Assembly: GCA_025531455.1 (NCBI GenBank)
Contig: JAMYHL010000011.1
Coordinates: 1 to 64,000 of the forward strand
DNA: 64,000 nt
Origin: Apiotrichum sp. Y4204
Lineage: Eukaryota > Basidiomycota > Tremellomycetes > Trichosporonales > Trichosporonaceae
Direction: 5' to 3'
Under the pieces are notes generated by a model. It had not been told where the DNA came from, ran no database searches, and saw only the letters and a list, made by a program, of their open reading frames with translations. Of this stretch, positions 60,747 through 64,000 are shown piece after piece. The number at the start of each line of letters is the position of its first letter. Positions within the stretch are counted from its first letter, which is position 1. Both the position numbers and the translations under genes were made by a program.

Positions 60747-61952
60747 AACTGAGATCCAACGCCGCGATCTTGTTTTCGCCGGCGCCGAGGTGTTGGTTGG
60801 CCGGTTGACCTAGTAGATCAGTAGAGCAAAATCCGTGATGGCTTGCACCAGGCATGCCCAGATATGGGTTGGGGTCTCCGGTTCTCCGGGTGCGGGGCTT
60901 TTCGGAGCATTGGGCCGCAAGTGCAGGACTACTTGTCATCAATTAGTACTAAAATGCGCTAATAAACCGGATGTACGATTGCAGTGTCATACACCCTCCG
61001 GCGGCGGGGGGGCGGGGGGAGCGCGCGCTGGATTGAGAAGCTGAGAAGTAGACTCCCTTGATCCGCGCGCGCTCGCTGATGACCAGACCATCTCGGCCAT
61101 CTCTGTCCCGATCGCCCCGATGCCTAGAGGCCTAGATCGGCCAACTTCACAATGCTCAGTAGGCTAGACAAATGCCACAGCGCGTGCCAGTGGACATAAT
61201 TTCGAACTGGAACTATTTGAAACTCAACGCCCACAAGGCCTCAAGGGTCACCCCCGCGCTCCGCGCTGTCACAGTTGCCCATCGGCTTGACAGCAACTGG
61301 AGGAGGCTACTGCACAAAAGCAGCGCTGACTCCTGACCGTGAGATCAACCCCTTGTCGTGGCCCCTCACCGTCATGCGGATGGTTGTCGTGCCTCTATTC
61401 ACCGCGGTGCCTCGTGCGATGTGATCTGTGCCATTCGTGGCGCGGCCCTAGTGGGGGGCATCCGGGGAAAATCGGTGGGGCCGGTGGGGTTTCCATCTCC
61501 GCTCTGTCCAGTACTAGAACCCCGGCCAAAGTGCGTCATCTGCATCGTCGCGATCACGGGATCATGACCCATCATTTGTGCGCAGTATGCGTCTTGCCCA
61601 TGTGCCCGTGCACCACCAGTACCCCAGTGGCACTGATCCAATACGCATTGCTCCTGGGCGCCGCGGATGACTTGCGGTAGGTATAATTCGAAGAACTATG
61701 AGTAAGCACCAGGAGAGGGGAGGGCTGTCCGGCTATCCCAGAAATGTATCAGGCGTCATCCCCTATACCTTTTCCACGCTTGCTCGCCTGATCTGGACGC
61801 GGTGCCCGGGCTTCTAACGTTTTGGTTCTTGCATCAGCCTCGACGCTTGGGACGCTCTGGGCGCGTTTGCTGGACAGTGCAACGTACAGCTGTTGGGTAC
61901 CCTGCCGAATTGCCTGTGGGTGGCAAAAGTCCCCTAAGCTTGTCATCTCACC

Positions 61953-61972
61953 CGATGATCGTCGGATCATCG
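61953..61972. repeat. Perfect 8-bp inverted repeat
   Basis: CGATGATC and GATCATCG separated by GTCG form a perfect hairpin or dyad. No flanking gene start is close. Confidence 0.8.
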
Positions 61973-62583
61973 TGGATCGTAGAATGATGTCCGTCACGTG
62001 ATATGGACAAAGCTGTGCTAGCTGTGCGCCCCGCAGCTGTGCATGATCCATGAGCATGCATGATGCAGGCCTGCAGGTCAAAACTCGTCACAACTCATCC
62101 TCCTCGGTCCCCTGCTCTCTCGAGACTTCTTCAGACTTGCCCTGTTTCCGTCAGTCCCTCCGTCTCGCCCCCCGTCTCGCCCCTCTGCGGTGGGATGTCA
62201 GAGTGCGCGTTCACAGCACAAGTGCGTATGTAGGCCGCAAATCAAGTCCTGCTTCTCGAACGGAGATCCAATACCAACTCAACAGGAGAGGGCCGTGTAG
62301 CACGCCGTTTGGGCCCAAGGAACAGGAAGGCTCATCGCACTACTGTTGCTTGTCACTGTATCACAGACAGGAGTATCACTACCGACGGGCGATGAGGATC
62401 CCGAGATCTCAAGCCATAGACAGCCCTCCGGCTTTGTGCACTTCGCTACCTCACCGTCGCACCTCACGTTTCAAATCTGAGGTTTTGTTTCTCCCCTTGC
62501 TGTCGTTGTACGCCGAGACAGTGGTCAATGTAGCGCTTTCCATGCTTCTGCGGCGTCTGTTTCTGCTCTTCACTTCCTCTTCC

Positions 62584-62612
62584 TTTTTTTCTTTTTTTTT
62601 TCTTTTTTTTTT
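62584..62612. repeat. T-rich tract
   Basis: Three T-runs of seven to ten broken by single C, in a longer pyrimidine-rich block about 420 bp upstream of the lipase start. Confidence 0.85.
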
Positions 62613-63030
62613 CTTGTCATCAACGCTTTTGACCTTTCATTCATTTTTTGTTTTCTTCTCTTTGCGCTCTTTGGTCACACATGGGACCCCCAGCTCGTCC
62701 GGTCAAGTGCTTTGTTCTCATGGATGTTGAGGATATTGTGCCAAGCGCGATATCGCGAGGCATGTTTCTGGCCCCCACGCACATAGCTTGCACAGGTTGC
62801 CAAGCCCTTCACACGCGAGCGCTTTGTGTGAACCGTGCATGTTTTGTCGAATCCTGTCAGCCATCCTTCCTGTGATGCTCATTTCTCTCTCGCTCATCAT
62901 TTTGACCAGAGCTAACCGTATAAGATCTGTCGCTCGCCTGATGGGGCTAGCGGATTCCACCTGAGCGCCCTGCCCTCCTTCAAGGATTAGTTGTAGCTGA
63001 CTTTCACTACTGGCTCCCTTCGCTACTCAC

Positions 63031-64000
63031 ATGCTGACATCCCGACTCATCCTAGCGCTGGCCGCTGGACTGGGCGTGGCCGCGAGCCCGGTGCTTCGCA
63101 GCCTCAAACTTCAGACTGCTGCTCTACTTCCAAAGGATATCATTGAGACGTGGATAGAACCCGCCAACTATGCCGGGTAAGGCTCGATCCTCTAACGCTG
63201 GTGGCAGCGAATGACAACTGACATGCAGGGCTGCGTATTGTGCGCCACAGCTCGTGGAGAAGTGGAATTGCGGTGAACCCTGCGATTCTTTGGGCAGCAA
63301 GCCCATGGTCATTGCCACGGGAGGTGATAATCGCGCAACACCTTTCTGGTACGTTGCGCAGAATGACACCCACGTCGTGGTTTCGACCGCCGGCACCAAC
63401 ATTCGGAGCCGCAGGTCCATCCTCAATGATCTCAAATTTAGGCGCGTAGCCGCGCACAAGAAGTGGTTCCCGGGCCCCAAGGGCGTCAAAGTACATCGGG
63501 GTTTCCAGCAAGCGTTTGGACGCATGGTGGATGATATTAATTCCGCTGTGGGTGAACAGGTACGCTCTGGGCGGGGAGACGTGCTCGTTGCTGGGCATTT
63601 GCTGGGAGGGGCATTAGCCTATCTCGCCGGTGTTCACCTTCAGCGCACGATGGTCGTCGATGTCAAAGTGTTAGTACGAGGATTTGCGGTTCCTCGGGTG
63701 GGAAACCAAAAATAGGCAGACTATGTCGATGATACCCTTGGACGATCAGCACAACACATGACGAACCTCAATGACATCGTCTCACAACTACCGCCCCGCG
63801 AGTTCGGCTACGTGCATCCGGGAAACGAAGTGTGGACTCAGGACGCGGGCAACAAAAACTACCTTTCATGGCCCCAACAGGAAAGTGACGAATGTCAAGG
63901 AGGCCTTGGGCTTGGACGCGGCTTGCGGTGGTTCTTCCGGAGTGGTGAGCTCTTGGTCCATCTCGGTCAGTTTGCGGGTGTTCGTATTGGTGAGTTCGAC
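63031..64000 (+). pseudogene. Class 3 lipase, apparently decayed (partial at window edge)
   Basis: Secreted alpha/beta-hydrolase of the fungal class 3 lipase family. Exon 1 is 63031-63176 with a signal peptide (LILALAAGLGVAAS); a 52-nt intron with CTGACATGCAG follows and exon 2 starts at 63229. The family pattern is clear: YCAPQLVEKWNC, VVVSTAGTN, VHRGFQQAF, VPRVGNQ, ADYVDDTLG, NLNDIVSQLPPREFGY with the presumed catalytic Asp, and a late His in LLVHLGQFAGV. Two defects are seen. The nucleophile elbow reads GHLLGG instead of GHSLGG (TTG at 63599-63601, one base from TCG Ser). A TAG at 63713-63715 interrupts the conserved block in the same frame, between GNQK and ADYVDD, where a Phe is usual. 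The following ~95 codons remain open and lipase-like. It could be a pseudogene, a recently inactivated copy or contain a sequencing error. The gene continues past 64000. Confidence 0.8.

Larger units (their letters stand above)
59418..63030. other. 3.6-kb gap between divergent EF3 and lipase
   Basis: The left part is the EF3 leader and promoter: C/T-rich on the minus strand with an A12 and C-run block near 59780-59810. The middle (about 60000-62000) has only short chance frames and several simple repeats. About 62460-62660 is T/C-rich on the plus strand. No tRNA, transposase or reverse transcriptase was found. Confidence 0.55.

Noticed and set aside
63690..63716. Mini-intron that would remove the TAG in the lipase
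   Set aside because: The only GT...AG pairs that spare the conserved block give 18-22 nt, below any plausible intron, and would delete RVGNQ residues.

Overview
The window is nuclear DNA of a fungus, most probably a basidiomycete yeast of the Tremellomycetes (Cryptococcus/Trichosporon relatives). Grounds: every conserved gene is cut by many very short introns (30-60 nt) with GTRNGT donors and CTAAC/CTGAC branch points just before the acceptor; the DNA is GC-rich; and the gene set is fungal (elongation factor 3, CET1-type RNA triphosphatase, NST1, SNF1/GAL83). The class is inferred from gene structure and protein content, not from a search. No bacterial operons, CRISPR arrays, rRNA, convincing tRNA or intact transposon were seen.

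Layout, left to right: 2 kb without a gene; mitochondrial Mg2+ channel MRS2 (-); actin capping protein beta CAP2 (+); LACTB2-like metallo-beta-lactamase (-); low-molecular-weight protein tyrosine phosphatase LTP1 (+), whose active-site loop is split over 3-nt and 6-nt exons; an unrecognised 338-aa protein (+); mitochondrial amidotransferase subunit A (-); NST1 (+); AMPK beta GAL83 (-) divergent from AMPK alpha SNF1 (+); EMC1 (+); an unrecognised ~1,524-aa membrane/disordered protein (-); an MSG5-type MAP-kinase phosphatase (-); a 5.3-kb low-complexity gap; a 2,299-aa FG nucleoporin of the NUP159/NUP214 type with zinc fingers (-); mRNA 5'-triphosphatase CET1 (+); a DUF1399 glycine-rich protein (-); elongation factor 3 (-); a 3.6-kb gap; and a decayed class 3 lipase running off the right edge.

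Most genes are arranged as head-to-head pairs sharing one intergenic region (MRS2/CAP2, LACTB2/LTP1, GatA/NST1, GAL83/SNF1, NUP159/CET1) and tail-to-tail pairs. Functionally they are housekeeping genes: mitochondrial function (MRS2, GatA), signalling (SNF1, GAL83, MSG5, LTP1), gene expression (CET1, NUP159, EF3), membrane protein insertion (EMC1) and cytoskeleton (CAP2). The GAL83/SNF1 pair is the one case where neighbours encode subunits of the same complex.

Exon boundaries were read by eye from splice signals, reading phase and recalled family sequence. In every multi-exon model given (the broken lipase excepted) the exon lengths sum to a multiple of three. None was tested with RNA data or a database search. 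The strongest unusual signal is the LTP1 microexon pair.
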